A stretch of DNA of 64,000 nt from Roseobacter sp. MED193 (GCF_000152965.1 NZ_CH902583.1:2175098-2239097), one strand, 5' to 3'; counted from the stretch's first letter, positions 35,917 through 45,889 are shown. Notes: a model not told the origin generated them from the sequence alone. Translations and numbers: made by a program.

Positions 35917-37062
35917 ATGCCCCCCATTGACCCTGTCAGCTTGACCGCAGATCTGATCCGCTGCCCCTCGGTAACCCCAGAAGAGGGCGGAGCCCTGCAA
36001 CTGCTCGACGAACTGCTGACCCAAGCAGGCTTTGCCTGCACTCGCGTTGACAGGGGTGGTATTGCCAACCTCTTTGCCCGCTGGGGCGACAAAGGCCATG
36101 CGCGTACATTTGGTTTTAATGGCCATACCGATGTGGTGCCCCTGGGGGATGAGGCCGCCTGGACCATGCCCCCTTTTGGAGCCGAGATTAAGGAGGGCGT
36201 GATGTATGGCCGGGGTGCCACGGATATGAAATCCGGGGTTGCAGCCTTTGCCGCTGCTGCGATCGATTTTGTTACCAACACGCCCCCCGACGGGGCCGTC
36301 ATTCTGACCATCACCGGAGACGAAGAAGGCGATGCCATTGATGGCACCACCGCTTTGCTCGACCATTTGGAGACAGCTGGCGAAGCGATGGATGTCTGTT
36401 TGGTAGGCGAACCCACCTGCCCCAATACCATGGGCGAGATGATCAAGATCGGTCGTCGTGGCTCGATGACCGCCTGGTTTACTGTGACGGGAAAACAGGG
36501 TCACTCCGCCTATCCCCACCGTGCCAATAACCCGCTCAACGCCATGGCGCGGCTGATGGATCGCCTTGCCAGTCACGAACTGGATCAGGGCACCGAACAT
36601 TTTGATGCCTCGACCTTGGCAGTTGTGACCATCGACACCGGCAACCCCGCCACCAATGTGATCCCAGCCCAGAGCAGGGCAACGGTGAATATCCGCTTCA
36701 ATGACAGCCATAGCGGCGCCAGTCTCAGCGCTTGGCTGCAGGAAGAAGTCGACCGGGTCACAACCGAGTTCGGCGTCTCAGTAGACCTGACCATCAAGAT
36801 CTCCGGCGAGAGCTTTATCACCCCGCCCGGCGCCCTGTCGGATCTCGTTGCTACCGCCGTTGAGGCTGAGACCGGCCTCAAGCCCGAGCTGTCGACCACG
36901 GGCGGCACTTCGGATGCGCGTTTTGTCAAACATCACTGCCCGGTGGTGGAGTTTGGCCTGGTTGGCAAAACCATGCACCAGGTCGACGAATGCGTGCCCA
37001 TCGCGCAGATCACCCAGCTCAAATCCATCTACACCCGCATCCTGAAAGACTACTTTGCATGA
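35917..37062 (+). CDS. dapE: Succinyl-diaminopimelate desuccinylase
   Basis: DapE removes succinate from N-succinyl-LL-diaminopimelate, a step of lysine and cell-wall synthesis. The 381-residue M20 metallopeptidase has the metal ligands in FNGHTDVVP (His), [11 protein letters not shown] (Asp) and TGDEEGDA (Glu pair), a dimerisation domain (about 180-295), and the late His in [10 protein letters not shown]. The stop overlaps the start of the GNAT gene (ATGA), starting a three-gene overlapping operon. Confidence 0.97.
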   Translation: MPPIDPVSLTADLIRCPSVTPEEGGALQLLDELLTQAGFACTRVDRGGIANLFARWGDKGHARTFGFNGHTDVVPLGDEAAWTMPPFGAEIKEGVMYGRGATDMKSGVAAFAAAAIDFVTNTPPDGAVILTITGDEEGDAIDGTTALLDHLETAGEAMDVCLVGEPTCPNTMGEMIKIGRRGSMTAWFTVTGKQGHSAYPHRANNPLNAMARLMDRLASHELDQGTEHFDASTLAVVTIDTGNPATNVIPAQSRATVNIRFNDSHSGASLSAWLQEEVDRVTTEFGVSVDLTIKISGESFITPPGALSDLVATAVEAETGLKPELSTTGGTSDARFVKHHCPVVEFGLVGKTMHQVDECVPIAQITQLKSIYTRILKDYFA

Positions 37063-37484
37063 GCCTGACCATTGATGTGACAGAGGACTTTGAAACCTGC
37101 CTTGCCCTGCGCCATACCGTTTTTGTCCAAGAGCAGGGCGTTCCCATTGAGGAAGAGCAGGATGCGCTGGACGCAACGGCGACACATCTGCTAGCGCGCG
37201 ACGGGGACACCCCGGTGGGGACCGCGCGCGTTCTGTTTCAGGAGGGCACGGCCAAGGTAGGCCGGGTCTGCGTGCTGGAACGCGCCCGCGGAACCGGGCT
37301 GGGCGCCGATATCATCCGTGCCACTATCAATATTGCCCGCGAAACGCCCGGCATCTCTCACGTCAAACTGGGGGCGCAGCTTCAGGCACTTGGCTTTTAT
37401 GAAAAGCTCGGCTTTCAGGCCTTTGGCCCTATCTATGATGACGCAGGCATTGATCACCGCGACATGGTGCTGGAGCTGGCGTGA
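37059..37484 (+). CDS. GNAT family N-acetyltransferase
   Basis: A 141-residue acetyltransferase with the complete GNAT fold. The acetyl-CoA loop is in [18 protein letters not shown] and the C-terminal block reads [21 protein letters not shown] with short separable motifs; this resembles the ElaA/YjdJ-type subgroup. The ATG at 37059 overlaps the dapE stop, and the next gene starts at a GTG overlapping its own stop. The substrate is unknown. Confidence 0.9.
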   Translation: MSLTIDVTEDFETCLALRHTVFVQEQGVPIEEEQDALDATATHLLARDGDTPVGTARVLFQEGTAKVGRVCVLERARGTGLGADIIRATINIARETPGISHVKLGAQLQALGFYEKLGFQAFGPIYDDAGIDHRDMVLELA

Positions 37485-38056
37485 AACCCGTCCTGATCAT
37501 CATGGTGAAGGAGCCCCGGCCCGGCCGGGTCAAGACCCGCCTGGGGCGTGACATCGGTAATATTGCTGCCACCTGGTGGTTTCGCCATCAAAGCGCCCGG
37601 CTGATCCGCCGTCTTCGGGATCCGCGCTGGAGGATTGTGCTTGCTGTTGCCCCTGATATGGCCGTCTCCTCACGCATTTGGCCCGGCGATATTGCCCGCC
37701 ACCCGCAGGGACAGGGCGATCTGGGTCAGCGTATGGGAAAGATGTTGCGCAACTTTGGTCCCGGCCCCACCTGCCTGATTGGTGCTGATATTCCCGGCAT
37801 CACCCGCGCCCATGTTGCCCGCGCCTTTGCCGCGCTTGGCAGCCATGACGCGGTGTTTGGCCCTGCATTGGATGGGGGCTATTGGCTGGTGGGGGTCAAG
37901 CACCCCAAACGCCTGCCCCGCAGCCTGTTTCAGAATGTGCGCTGGTCCAGTGAACATGCACTGGCTGATACATTGCGTGGCCTGCCTGGGTACCGGATCG
38001 CCCTGACAGATCAGCTGCGAGACGTAGACACCGAAGCCGATCTCAAGAATTCCTGA
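37481..38056 (+). CDS. DUF2064/TIGR04282-type glycosyltransferase-like protein
   Basis: A 191-residue nucleotide-diphospho-sugar-transferase-fold protein of the DUF2064 family. It starts with the family pattern VKEPRPGRVKTRLG and has the LIGADIPGI and VFGPALDGGYWLVG blocks that form the nucleotide site; GQRMGKML is also typical. Homologues are named in arsenosugar synthesis, but that pathway is not present here. It starts with GTG, overlapping the preceding stop codon. Confidence 0.88.
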   Translation: MKPVLIIMVKEPRPGRVKTRLGRDIGNIAATWWFRHQSARLIRRLRDPRWRIVLAVAPDMAVSSRIWPGDIARHPQGQGDLGQRMGKMLRNFGPGPTCLIGADIPGITRAHVARAFAALGSHDAVFGPALDGGYWLVGVKHPKRLPRSLFQNVRWSSEHALADTLRGLPGYRIALTDQLRDVDTEADLKNS

Positions 38057-38125
38057 GAACAGGGTTGCGCGCTCTGCAACGCTTTTCATCATGACCTCTC
38101 TGTCCAGCCGTGTTAGGCGGGAGAT

Positions 38126-40417
38126 ATGACCCGTATTCCCTCCAAGGCCGAGATCCTCGATTGGATCAGCGCCCACCCGACCCAGACATCGAAACGCGAC
38201 ATTGCCAAGGCCTTTGGCATCAAGGGCGCCGACCGCATTGATCTCAAGCGCCTGCTGAAGGAGCTGGAGGCCGAAGGGCATTTGCAAAAGCGCAACAAGA
38301 CCTATCGTGATCCCGAGCAACTGCCGCCCGTCACCGTGCTGCTGGTCAAGGCCCCGGACGAAAACGGCGATCTTTATGCGCAGCCGCTGGAATGGCACGG
38401 CGAGGGGATTGAACCCGTCGTGCTGCTGGTCACCACCCCTGCGGGTCCCGCCCTTGGGCAGGGCGATCGCATCCTGGCCCGGTTGAGCAAGGTCGAGGGC
38501 TCGGATCACCACTACGAGGCGCGGATCATCCGCCGCATCGGCATTAATCCCAAGCGGGTCATTGGCATCTTCCGCAAAGGGGCTGAGGGCGGCCGCATTG
38601 TGCCTATCGACAAATCCTCCTCTAACGAGTGGATCGTTCTGGAAGACGCCGTACAGGGCGCGAAGGATGGTGAACTGGTGGAGGCCGAACAGGCCGGTCC
38701 CAAGGGCCGCATGGGGCTGCCGCGGGCGCGCGTTATCAACCGGCTGGGTGATCCATCCGCCCCCAAGGCCGTATCGCTGATCGCCATTCATCAGCACGGC
38801 ATTCCTGATGATTTCCCAGACAAGGTGGTTTCCGAGGCAGATGCCGCCAAACCGATGGGCCTGTCGGGGCGCGAAGATCTGCGCGATATGCCGTTGATCA
38901 CCATCGACCCAGCGGATGCCCGCGATCACGATGACGCCTGCTATGCCGAGGCAGATAGCGACCCCAAGAACCCTGGTGGCCATATCATCTGGGTCGCCAT
39001 TGCCGATGTCGCCGCCTATGTTACAACCGGGTCGGAGCTGGACCGCGAGGCCCGTAAACGCGGCAATTCCTCCTATTTTCCGGATCGCGTGGTGCCGATG
39101 CTGCCCGACCGGCTGTCGGGCGATCTGTGCTCGCTGCACGAGGGCGTGCCGCGCCCCTGTCTGGCGGTGCGGATGCAGGTGGATGCAGAGGGCAACAAGC
39201 TCTCGCACCGCTTTGTGCGCGGGCTGATGCGCTCGCAGGCCTCGCTGCATTACGCTGAGGTCCAGGACGCCATGGACGGTCAGGTGACAGACCGCACCGA
39301 GCATTTTCTGGAACCCGTGATCAAGCCGCTTTATGCCGCCTATGCCGCGTTGAAAAAAGCGCGTGCCAGGCGCGAACCGCTGGATCTGGATCTGCCGGAA
39401 CGCAAGATCGTGCTGAGCGACAGCGGAAAGGTCACATCGGTGGCCTTCCGCGACCGGCTGGATGCGCACAAGCTGATCGAGGAATTCATGATCCTCGCCA
39501 ATGTCTCAGCTGCTGAAACCCTAATCAAAAAACGCTCGCCGCTCTTGTTCCGGGTCCACGAAGAACCCGCACCAGAGAAGCTGGAATCGCTGCGCGAAAC
39601 CGCCATGGCGGCCGGTTTCCCGCTGGCCAAGGGGCAGGTTTTGCAGACCAAGCACCTGAACGCCCTGTTGAATGGCGCTGCTGGCACGGATGACGCCGAG
39701 CTGATCAATATCTCGACACTGCGCTCGATGCAGCAGGCCTATTATACGCCAGAAAACTTTGGTCACTTTGGTCTCGCCCTGCGCAACTACGCGCATTTCA
39801 CCTCGCCCATTCGCCGCTACGCTGACCTGATTGTGCATCGCTCGCTGATTTCCGCCCATGGCTGGGGCGAAGATGGTTTGCAGCCAGCCGAAATCGAACG
39901 CCTCGAAGAGACCGCCACCCATATCTCCGAGACCGAGCGCCGCTCGATGATCGCAGAACGGGACACCACCGATCGCTATCTGGCCTCCTATCTATCGGAA
40001 CGGGTCGGCAATGAGTTCGCTGGCCGGATCAGTGGCATCGCGCGCTTTGGCGCCTTTGTAAAAATGGACGAAACCGGGGCGGATGGTCTGGTACCGGTGC
40101 GTACCATCGGGCGGGAATTTTTCCACTTTGACGCCGAGGCCGGAACCTTGATGGGGGCTGATACCGGGTTTACCATCTCACTCGGCCAGCGGGTAACGGT
40201 GCGCCTGACACAAGCGGCGCCCGTTACCGGCGGACTTGAGCTGGAGCTTTTGTCGATCGAAGACGCAGACCTGCCCAAAGGCGGCTTTGGCGGTGGGGTC
40301 GGCAAGGGTGGCGGTCGTCGGCGCAGCCCAGCAGGACATACCGCAAAACGCAAAAGCAGCCGGTCTAAGCATAAGGCTGCCAAGGTGAAACGGAAGGTCG
40401 AGCGCAAACGCCGCTGA
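38126..40417 (+). CDS. rnr: Ribonuclease R
   Basis: A 763-residue processive 3'-5' exoribonuclease. Domains in order: a winged-helix N-terminus (residues about 1-65), cold-shock RNA-binding domains, the RNB catalytic domain with the metal-binding ITIDPADARDHDDACYAE (short parts: DPADARDHDDA), the conserved YAHFTSPIRRYADLIVHR block, an S1 domain (about 640-720, GRISGIARFGAFVKMDE), and a strongly basic tail (KRKSSRSKHKAAKVKRK). A 68-bp gap separates it from the DUF2064 gene. Confidence 0.97.
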   Translation: MTRIPSKAEILDWISAHPTQTSKRDIAKAFGIKGADRIDLKRLLKELEAEGHLQKRNKTYRDPEQLPPVTVLLVKAPDENGDLYAQPLEWHGEGIEPVVLLVTTPAGPALGQGDRILARLSKVEGSDHHYEARIIRRIGINPKRVIGIFRKGAEGGRIVPIDKSSSNEWIVLEDAVQGAKDGELVEAEQAGPKGRMGLPRARVINRLGDPSAPKAVSLIAIHQHGIPDDFPDKVVSEADAAKPMGLSGREDLRDMPLITIDPADARDHDDACYAEADSDPKNPGGHIIWVAIADVAAYVTTGSELDREARKRGNSSYFPDRVVPMLPDRLSGDLCSLHEGVPRPCLAVRMQVDAEGNKLSHRFVRGLMRSQASLHYAEVQDAMDGQVTDRTEHFLEPVIKPLYAAYAALKKARARREPLDLDLPERKIVLSDSGKVTSVAFRDRLDAHKLIEEFMILANVSAAETLIKKRSPLLFRVHEEPAPEKLESLRETAMAAGFPLAKGQVLQTKHLNALLNGAAGTDDAELINISTLRSMQQAYYTPENFGHFGLALRNYAHFTSPIRRYADLIVHRSLISAHGWGEDGLQPAEIERLEETATHISETERRSMIAERDTTDRYLASYLSERVGNEFAGRISGIARFGAFVKMDETGADGLVPVRTIGREFFHFDAEAGTLMGADTGFTISLGQRVTVRLTQAAPVTGGLELELLSIEDADLPKGGFGGGVGKGGGRRRSPAGHTAKRKSSRSKHKAAKVKRKVERKRR

Positions 40418-40429
40418 GCAAAAGCGCGG

Positions 40430-40855
40430 CTATTTGCCTGCCTTTTTCTTTCGCAACCGATAGGTCAAAGCCTGTTCAATCAGCCAACCGTGGCGCAGGG
40501 GGTCTATCTCTGCGACATGGTCAAACAGGACGGCACGGGTGCCCTCCACCCGGTCCCACATGGGGTATTCCGCCAGATACTCTGGGATCAAGCGGCTTTG
40601 GCAATGTACAAACAACGCAAACCTTGCGGTTTTTGGAACGCCCAGGCGGATGGTACTCCCCGCCTTTGTTTCTGGTGTCAGATAGGCTGGCTGCCCCCAA
40701 CGCAGCGTTTCCTCTATCACGCCGATATCGGGCTGCGCCTGCGCAGTGTCAAAGATCATCTCTCGCAGCTGCAAAAGGCCTTCGCGGGCCTCACGGTCCG
40801 ACAGATCATAGGCTTCTTCGACTTGCTGACTGGCGAAAGGGAATTTCATCTTCAC
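40430..40855 (-). CDS. DUF1801 family protein
   Basis: A 141-residue soluble protein of the DUF1801 family. The pattern EETLRWGQPAYL in the first half and a positively charged C-terminus (LTYRLRKKKAGK) are typical; function is unknown, though the fold is related to YdhG-type iron-trafficking proteins. An alternative start is the second ATG (40849, MKFPFAS). It converges with rnr with only 12 bp between the stops. Confidence 0.8.
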   Translation of the reverse strand: MKMKFPFASQQVEEAYDLSDREAREGLLQLREMIFDTAQAQPDIGVIEETLRWGQPAYLTPETKAGSTIRLGVPKTARFALFVHCQSRLIPEYLAEYPMWDRVEGTRAVLFDHVAEIDPLRHGWLIEQALTYRLRKKKAGK

Positions 40856-40922
40856 ACCCCCATATTCCGAACCTTTCTATTCAACTTAGGCGTTTTCAGC
40901 CAGAATCGCTAAGGCCCAATAG

Positions 40923-40956
40923 AAAGGAGGCCCAAGATTTACCAGGGCCTCCTTTG
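40923..40956 (-). terminator. Terminator of the first polyamine ABC operon
   Basis: AAAGGAGGCCC and GGGCCTCCTTT form a perfect 11-bp stem with a 12-nt loop, about 27 bp beyond the last permease gene; TTTCTATT follows on the minus strand. Confidence 0.85.
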
Positions 40957-40982
40957 TCAGAACGATATGAGATGAGCCGCGC

Positions 40983-41837
40983 TTAGCTTGGGCTCATACC
41001 CCGCAGGCGTTCGGAACGACGGCGCAGCAGTTCAACAGTTGCCAGCAGCGCAATTGAGATTGCCACCAGAATCGTCGCCACCGCCAAGATGGTGGGCGAG
41101 ATCTGTTCGCGCAGCCCGATGAACATCTGCCAAGGCAGGGTTTTCTGACCGGCCGAGCCAACAAAGAGAACCACAACAACCTCATCAAACGACGTGATAA
41201 AGGCAAACAGACCACCGGAGATCACGCCAGGCAGGATCAGGGGCATCTGAATGCGGAAGAAGGTGGTTACCGGGTCTGCGCCCATATTTGCCGCCGCGCG
41301 GGTCAGCGAGCGGTCAAAGCCCACAAGCGTCGCGGTTACGGTAATAATGACAAAGGGAATACCCAGGGCCGCATGGGCGAGAACCACACCGATATATGTC
41401 CCCTGCAGGCCGATACGGCTGTAGAAGAAATACATGCCAGCGGCCGAAATGATCAGCGGCACGATCATCGGCGAGATCAGGATCGCCATGATGGCACGCC
41501 GGAAGGGCACGTGGGGCTGGCTGAGACCAATCGCCGCCAAGGTTCCGAAGGTCACAGAGACAATCGTTGCCATGGGGGCAATCTTCAGCGAGTTCCACAT
41601 GGCACTTTGCCAAGAGTCATTGCCAAAGAAGTCACGATAGTGCTTCAGCGAAAACCCTTCCGGATCCAACCGAAGCATTTCAGGTGTGAAGGTGAAGAAG
41701 TCCTGCGCATTGAAGCTCAGCGGGATGATCACCACGATCGGAGCAATCAGGAAGAAAAATATCAACCCACAGATCACCCGAAAGGAGTAGTACCAAGCCC
41801 GCTGGCCGGTGGTCGCGTATGGAGGAAGTGCACTCAT
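40983..41837 (-). CDS. ABC transporter permease, polyamine type (PotC-like), system 1
   Basis: A 284-residue inner-membrane permease with six spans. The ATPase-contact EAA loop reads LTRAAANMGADPVTTFFRIQMP, with LPGVISGGLFAFITSFDEVVV in the following helix, typical of PotC/PotI partners of spermidine and putrescine importers. It starts 6 bp after the other permease gene of the same operon and is the last gene before the terminator. Confidence 0.93.
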   Translation of the reverse strand: MSALPPYATTGQRAWYYSFRVICGLIFFFLIAPIVVIIPLSFNAQDFFTFTPEMLRLDPEGFSLKHYRDFFGNDSWQSAMWNSLKIAPMATIVSVTFGTLAAIGLSQPHVPFRRAIMAILISPMIVPLIISAAGMYFFYSRIGLQGTYIGVVLAHAALGIPFVIITVTATLVGFDRSLTRAAANMGADPVTTFFRIQMPLILPGVISGGLFAFITSFDEVVVVLFVGSAGQKTLPWQMFIGLREQISPTILAVATILVAISIALLATVELLRRRSERLRGMSPS

Positions 41838-41843
41838 TGTCGG

Positions 41844-43115
41844 TTACCCCAGCTTCACGTTGTCGATGCCGACAATTTTGTCATAGACCCAGTAGAGCAA
41901 CAGCACCACTGCGAGAAGGATCGCACCCAGTGCCGCACCCAGACCCCAGTTGCCCGATGTCGAGATGTGATAGGCAATCAGGTTCGAGATGAAGGTCCCT
42001 TTGGTACCGCCCACCAGGGCAGGTGTGATGTAGTAGCCAACCGCTAGGATAAAGACGAGGATCGAGCCCGCGCCAATACCTGGAATGGACTGCGGGAAGT
42101 AAACCCGCCAGAAAGCCGTCCAGTTGGTGGCGCCCAGCGACTTGGCCGCACGTAGGTAGGTCGGCTGGATCGTCTGCATCACCGAGTACATTGGCAGGAT
42201 CATGAACGGCAGCAGGATATGGGTCATCGCAATGATCGTCCCCAGCTCGTTGTTGATCAGCACCAATCTGTTGTCATCGCCAACAATACCTATCCAGACC
42301 AGCACGTCATTGATGACGCCTTGTTGCTGCAGCAGGATTTTCCAGGAGGAGGTCCGCACCAGCAGCGAGGTCCAGAAGGGCAAAAGCACCAGAATCAACA
42401 GCATATTGGCGGAGCGTGTCGTAATATTGGCCAGCAACCAGGCGACCGGATACCCCAGCATGATACAGCTGAAAGTAATGATCAGCGACATCCGCATGGT
42501 TCGGATCAGCATGGTGTTGTAAATACGTTCTGTTTCCGGGCGCACCTCGGCGCCTTCGGCCCCCAGCTTCATATCTACCGCATTGAGGAAATACCCAATG
42601 GTACGGGTGCCCGAATAGGTCTTGATGGTGCGCCACAGTTCGATATCGGCCCAGCCATCGTTGAGCTCGATCAGGCGCTCCTTGTAGGGGCCTTCGTTCT
42701 CAACATCCCATTTTCTGATCTTGCGACCTGATTTACGAAACACCGAGGACAGTCCAGGGTTTTCATAGTTCAGACGTTTGGCCACTTTGGTGTGAACCTT
42801 GATCTCTGCTGCAGCCTTTAGATCCACTGCCAGGGCGGCGAAAACCGCTTCATCGGGCAGGTCCGGCGAGGCAGGATCCCAATTCTCAAGAGCAGCCACA
42901 GTTCTTGGCAAAACCTCCTGAACAATGCGGTTATCCACCGACCGGAACAGCATGTCGCCAACAGGCAGGATAAAAGTCACAAGGATAAACAAGAGCAGCG
43001 GTGCGATCAGCATCAAAGCCCTGAGCTTTTGCATCCGCAGTGCCTTTGCGAGGCTGCGCTTTAGCGGCGTGCCATCAGCGGCCAGCACTGGGCCGTTTTG
43101 GGTGGTGTCACTCAT
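41844..43115 (-). CDS. ABC transporter permease, polyamine type (PotB-like), with long periplasmic insertion
   Basis: A 423-residue permease that partners the PotC-like protein. After the first span (about 32-54) there is an insertion of roughly 150 residues (58-207) before the second span; PotB/PotH proteins have only a short loop there. The insertion is charged and helical (VHTKVAKRLNYENPGLSSV and KRLIELNDGWADIELW-like text). The EAA loop YLRAAKSLGATNWTAFWRVYFP is normal. The insertion sits where the binding protein docks. Confidence 0.93.
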   Translation of the reverse strand: MSDTTQNGPVLAADGTPLKRSLAKALRMQKLRALMLIAPLLLFILVTFILPVGDMLFRSVDNRIVQEVLPRTVAALENWDPASPDLPDEAVFAALAVDLKAAAEIKVHTKVAKRLNYENPGLSSVFRKSGRKIRKWDVENEGPYKERLIELNDGWADIELWRTIKTYSGTRTIGYFLNAVDMKLGAEGAEVRPETERIYNTMLIRTMRMSLIITFSCIMLGYPVAWLLANITTRSANMLLILVLLPFWTSLLVRTSSWKILLQQQGVINDVLVWIGIVGDDNRLVLINNELGTIIAMTHILLPFMILPMYSVMQTIQPTYLRAAKSLGATNWTAFWRVYFPQSIPGIGAGSILVFILAVGYYITPALVGGTKGTFISNLIAYHISTSGNWGLGAALGAILLAVVLLLYWVYDKIVGIDNVKLG

Positions 43116-43154
43116 GGTGGGGGTCCCCGTCGGGTCTTTTTTGGTTGGTGGAGA

Positions 43155-43182
43155 AAGGGCCCAGACTGTGCCGGGCCCTTTC
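43155..43182 (-). terminator. Hairpin between binding-protein and permease genes
   Basis: AAAGGGCCC and GGGCCCTTT (9 bp) flank a 10-nt loop in the 89-bp gap. Such hairpins after the binding-protein gene often protect its mRNA and lower permease expression. Confidence 0.65.
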
Positions 43183-43204
43183 CCGTTGTCACAACGAGGT
43201 CAGA

Positions 43205-44311
43205 TTATTTAACCAACCAGGCCTGGAATTTTGCGTCCAGATCATCGCGGTTGTCTGCCCACCATTCGTAGTCATAGGTGTGAACGTTGCCAGCGTTGGC
43301 AGGATCGGTTGGCATGTGAGGCGCCATTTCGATACCCAGTTCAGCGTGCTTACCAACCAGTGGCGCCGAAGAGGCACGTGCCGGACCGTAGGAGATGTAA
43401 GCCGCCTGATCAGCAAGACGCTGGGTGTCGGTGGCGAACTTCAGGAAGTCCATTGCGCGGGCTTTACGGTCCGCAGGCAGACCGGCGGGAACGATCCAGC
43501 CGTCCAGGTCAAAGGACTGCATGTCCCAGAGCATCCCGATTGGCTGATTCTGCTCAGCAATGGCTGAGAAAAGGCGACCGTTGTAGGTGGAGCCCATGAT
43601 AACTTCGCCATCAGCCAGCAGCTGAGGGGTTTCTGCACCAGCAGACCACCAAACAACGCTGTCTTTGATGGTGTCGAGCTTGTTCAGCGCGCGGGTCACA
43701 CCTTCATCGGTGCCCAGGACGTCATAGATACCGTCCTTCGCAACGCCGTCGCAGTACAGAGCCCATTCCATGTTGTCGATTGGGCGCTTCTGCAGCGAAC
43801 GCTTGCCTGGGAATTTCGCCAGGTCAAAGATGTCGCAAACAGAGGTAGGTGCTTCGGCGCCAACCAGGTCGGTACGGTAGCCAAAGGTGGTCGAGTAAAC
43901 GATCTGAGGCACAAAGCAGTCAGAAACCAGCAGGTCGCCGAAGTCGTCAGAAGCCGAGGTGCCATCGGGGGCAGCGGCCAGATCTTCGTCGTGGTTGATT
44001 TCTTCAGCCAGACCTTCGTCGCACAGGCGCATCGCGTCAGAGGCAACAACGTCAACCAGATCCCAAGTCACGTTGCCGGCTTCGTTCATGGCGCGCAGCT
44101 TGGCAACCGCTTCCGCTGAGCTTTCGTCCCAAACGGCTTTGACGCCATCGTTTGCCGCCAGATAGGGCTCAACATAGGCTTTGTGCTGGCTGGACTGGTA
44201 GGCACCGCCCCAGGATACCAGCGTCATTTCGTTCGCCATGTCTTCGGCAAATGCCGCAGGCGCGATCAGCGCTGTGGTCATTGCCAATGCTGACAGTTTT
44301 GTCATCTTCAT
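43205..44311 (-). CDS. Periplasmic substrate-binding protein, polyamine type (PotD family), system 1
   Basis: A 368-residue periplasmic protein with a signal peptide (residues 1-22, cleavage after AFA). The mature part follows the PotD-type solute-binding fold (TLVSWGGAYQSSQHKAYVEP near the N-terminus, SYGPARASSAPL near the end). The acidic residues that bind polyamine amines in PotD are not all evident, so the ligand could be another amine or opine-like compound. It lies second in the operon, after the ATPase gene. Confidence 0.9.
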   Translation of the reverse strand: MKMTKLSALAMTTALIAPAAFAEDMANEMTLVSWGGAYQSSQHKAYVEPYLAANDGVKAVWDESSAEAVAKLRAMNEAGNVTWDLVDVVASDAMRLCDEGLAEEINHDEDLAAAPDGTSASDDFGDLLVSDCFVPQIVYSTTFGYRTDLVGAEAPTSVCDIFDLAKFPGKRSLQKRPIDNMEWALYCDGVAKDGIYDVLGTDEGVTRALNKLDTIKDSVVWWSAGAETPQLLADGEVIMGSTYNGRLFSAIAEQNQPIGMLWDMQSFDLDGWIVPAGLPADRKARAMDFLKFATDTQRLADQAAYISYGPARASSAPLVGKHAELGIEMAPHMPTDPANAGNVHTYDYEWWADNRDDLDAKFQAWLVK

Positions 44312-44352
44312 GAGAGATCTCTCCTTGTTGAAAGTCGTTCGTTATCTTTTAC

Positions 44353-44376
44353 CCTCCCGGTCATAGCTGCCGGGAG
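44353..44376 (-). terminator. Hairpin between ATPase and binding-protein genes
   Basis: CTCCCGG and CCGGGAG (7 bp) with a 10-nt loop lie in the 87-bp gap of the ABC operon. No T-run is clear, so an RNA-stability or attenuation role is as likely as termination. Confidence 0.5.
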
Positions 44377-44398
44377 TTGTTCTTATGTGGGGTATAGA

Positions 44399-45499
44399 TC
44401 AGGCGTCCAGCGCGTGGCAGTCGTCAGGCAACCAGCCAATTTCGATTTGCTGGCCAGGTTTCAGACGGACCTGATCAGGCGCGTTCCGTGTCTTGATGAC
44501 AAATTCATCGTTGCCTGCAACCCGCAGACGGGTGCGGAAAATGTCACCCATGTAAATGAACTCGAGCACCTCAGCCTTCAGGGTATGAACCCCCTCGGCA
44601 AGACGGTCCTTATTGTATTCGACGCGCTCTGGGCGAATGGAAACACGTGTCCGCTCGCCAGGTTTGCTGACATTCACGGGCCGACAATCGATCAACTCAC
44701 CGCCATCCAGCTGCACCAGCGCGACGCCGTTGTTGATCTCTTTGACCACGCCCTCGAGCGTGTTGTTCTCGCCAATGAACTGCGCAACAAAACTATTTTG
44801 TGGTTCTTCATACAGCTTGTCTGGCGGTGCCAGCTGCTGAATACGGCCATCCTCAAAGACCGCAACACGGTCCGACATGGTCAGGGCTTCGGTCTGGTCA
44901 TGAGTCACATAGACAACAGTAATCCCGAGGCGGTGCGCCAGGTGGGTAATTTCAAACTGCATCTTTTCCCGCAGCTGTTTGTCCAGCGCGCCAAGCGGCT
45001 CATCCATCAAAACCAGCTCGGGTTCAAACACCAGCGCCCGCGCCAGAGCGATACGCTGCTGTTGGCCACCAGAAAGCTGCGAGGGGCGGCGACCGCCAAA
45101 GGCGCCCATTTCCACCATATCCAGAGCGCGCTTTACCTTTTCCTCACGCTCGGACTTGCCCATCTTGCGAACTTCCAGCGGGAAGGAGAGGTTCTCGGCA
45201 ATGGTCATATGCGGGAAAAGGGCGTAGTTCTGAAACACCATGCCAATGCCACGTTTATGCGGCGGGATGTTGTTGATCGAGGTGCCACCAAGGCGAATAT
45301 CGCCATGGGTTGCCGTCTCAAATCCAGCCAACATCATCAAGCAGGTGGTTTTACCAGAACCCGAGGGCCCCAACATGGTGAGGAACTCACCTTTGGGCAT
45401 AATGAGGTTCAGATCTTTTACGACAAGGTTCTCACCGTCGTAGCTCTTCTGCACGCGTTCGAATTCTACGAACGCGTCATTATTCGACGCATCAGCCAA
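44399..45499 (-). CDS. ABC transporter ATP-binding protein, polyamine type (PotA-like), system 1
   Basis: A 366-residue ATPase. Walker A GPSGSGKTT, the ABC signature LSGGQQQRIALARAL and Walker B LVLMDEPLGALD are intact, with the H-loop in YVTHDQTEA. The C-terminal third is the TOBE regulatory domain of the PotA type (about 290-360). The start appears to be TTG at 45499, with GGGGAG six bases before it. It is the first gene of the minus-strand operon. Confidence 0.95.
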   Translation of the reverse strand: MADASNNDAFVEFERVQKSYDGENLVVKDLNLIMPKGEFLTMLGPSGSGKTTCLMMLAGFETATHGDIRLGGTSINNIPPHKRGIGMVFQNYALFPHMTIAENLSFPLEVRKMGKSEREEKVKRALDMVEMGAFGGRRPSQLSGGQQQRIALARALVFEPELVLMDEPLGALDKQLREKMQFEITHLAHRLGITVVYVTHDQTEALTMSDRVAVFEDGRIQQLAPPDKLYEEPQNSFVAQFIGENNTLEGVVKEINNGVALVQLDGGELIDCRPVNVSKPGERTRVSIRPERVEYNKDRLAEGVHTLKAEVLEFIYMGDIFRTRLRVAGNDEFVIKTRNAPDQVRLKPGQQIEIGWLPDDCHALDA

Positions 45500-45889
45500 A
45501 GCAGGCTCCCCGTTTTATGTAATCGGCAGATTGGTTCTGCGCTTCTGTCGTGATGTAAGCATACCCTTAGCAGGGGATGCAACCACATCATCTGATTACC
45601 GTTGTTTATCCAGACTAGGGGCATGTCCTCGCCAGTAAGAACCGACTGCGACCATCAAAGTGATTTTTGCGACAAGTATCGACTTGTTTACGCTAACGCT
45701 GGGGAAACCATAAGAGGGCTGGGACACAAAACCAGAAGAAAGCCCCGCACCCTCTTTGGCGCGGGACCATTTTGAGGCTCTGGCCCGGCCTTTCACCCTT
45801 AGGCCCCGCCACAGCTGCCGCAGCAGGTTGCGCCAGGGCAATGGCGACCTGCTGCAATTTAGGCGCTCGTTTTCCAGAACACCTGCGAT
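45500..45889. other. Intergenic region between aminotransferase and first ABC operon
   Basis: 390 bp without a credible gene. It holds the 3' end of the aminotransferase transcript and the promoter of the first ABC operon, both on the minus strand. I see an imperfect GC-rich hairpin near 45740-45770 (CCCCGCACC...GGCGCGGG) and no clear operator. The short frames here have the look of chance. Confidence 0.5.

Noticed and set aside
37670..39469. A 599-residue open frame on the minus strand, antisense to rnr
   Set aside because: It lies entirely opposite a well-supported ribonuclease R gene and the preceding gene. High-GC genes commonly leave long open antisense frames; it has no recognisable motif and no ribosome binding site.
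45596..45841. An 81-residue minus-strand frame in the 45.5-45.9 kb gap
   Set aside because: It has no homologous pattern, its composition is arginine-rich as in GC-rich noncoding DNA, and no ribosome binding site is visible.
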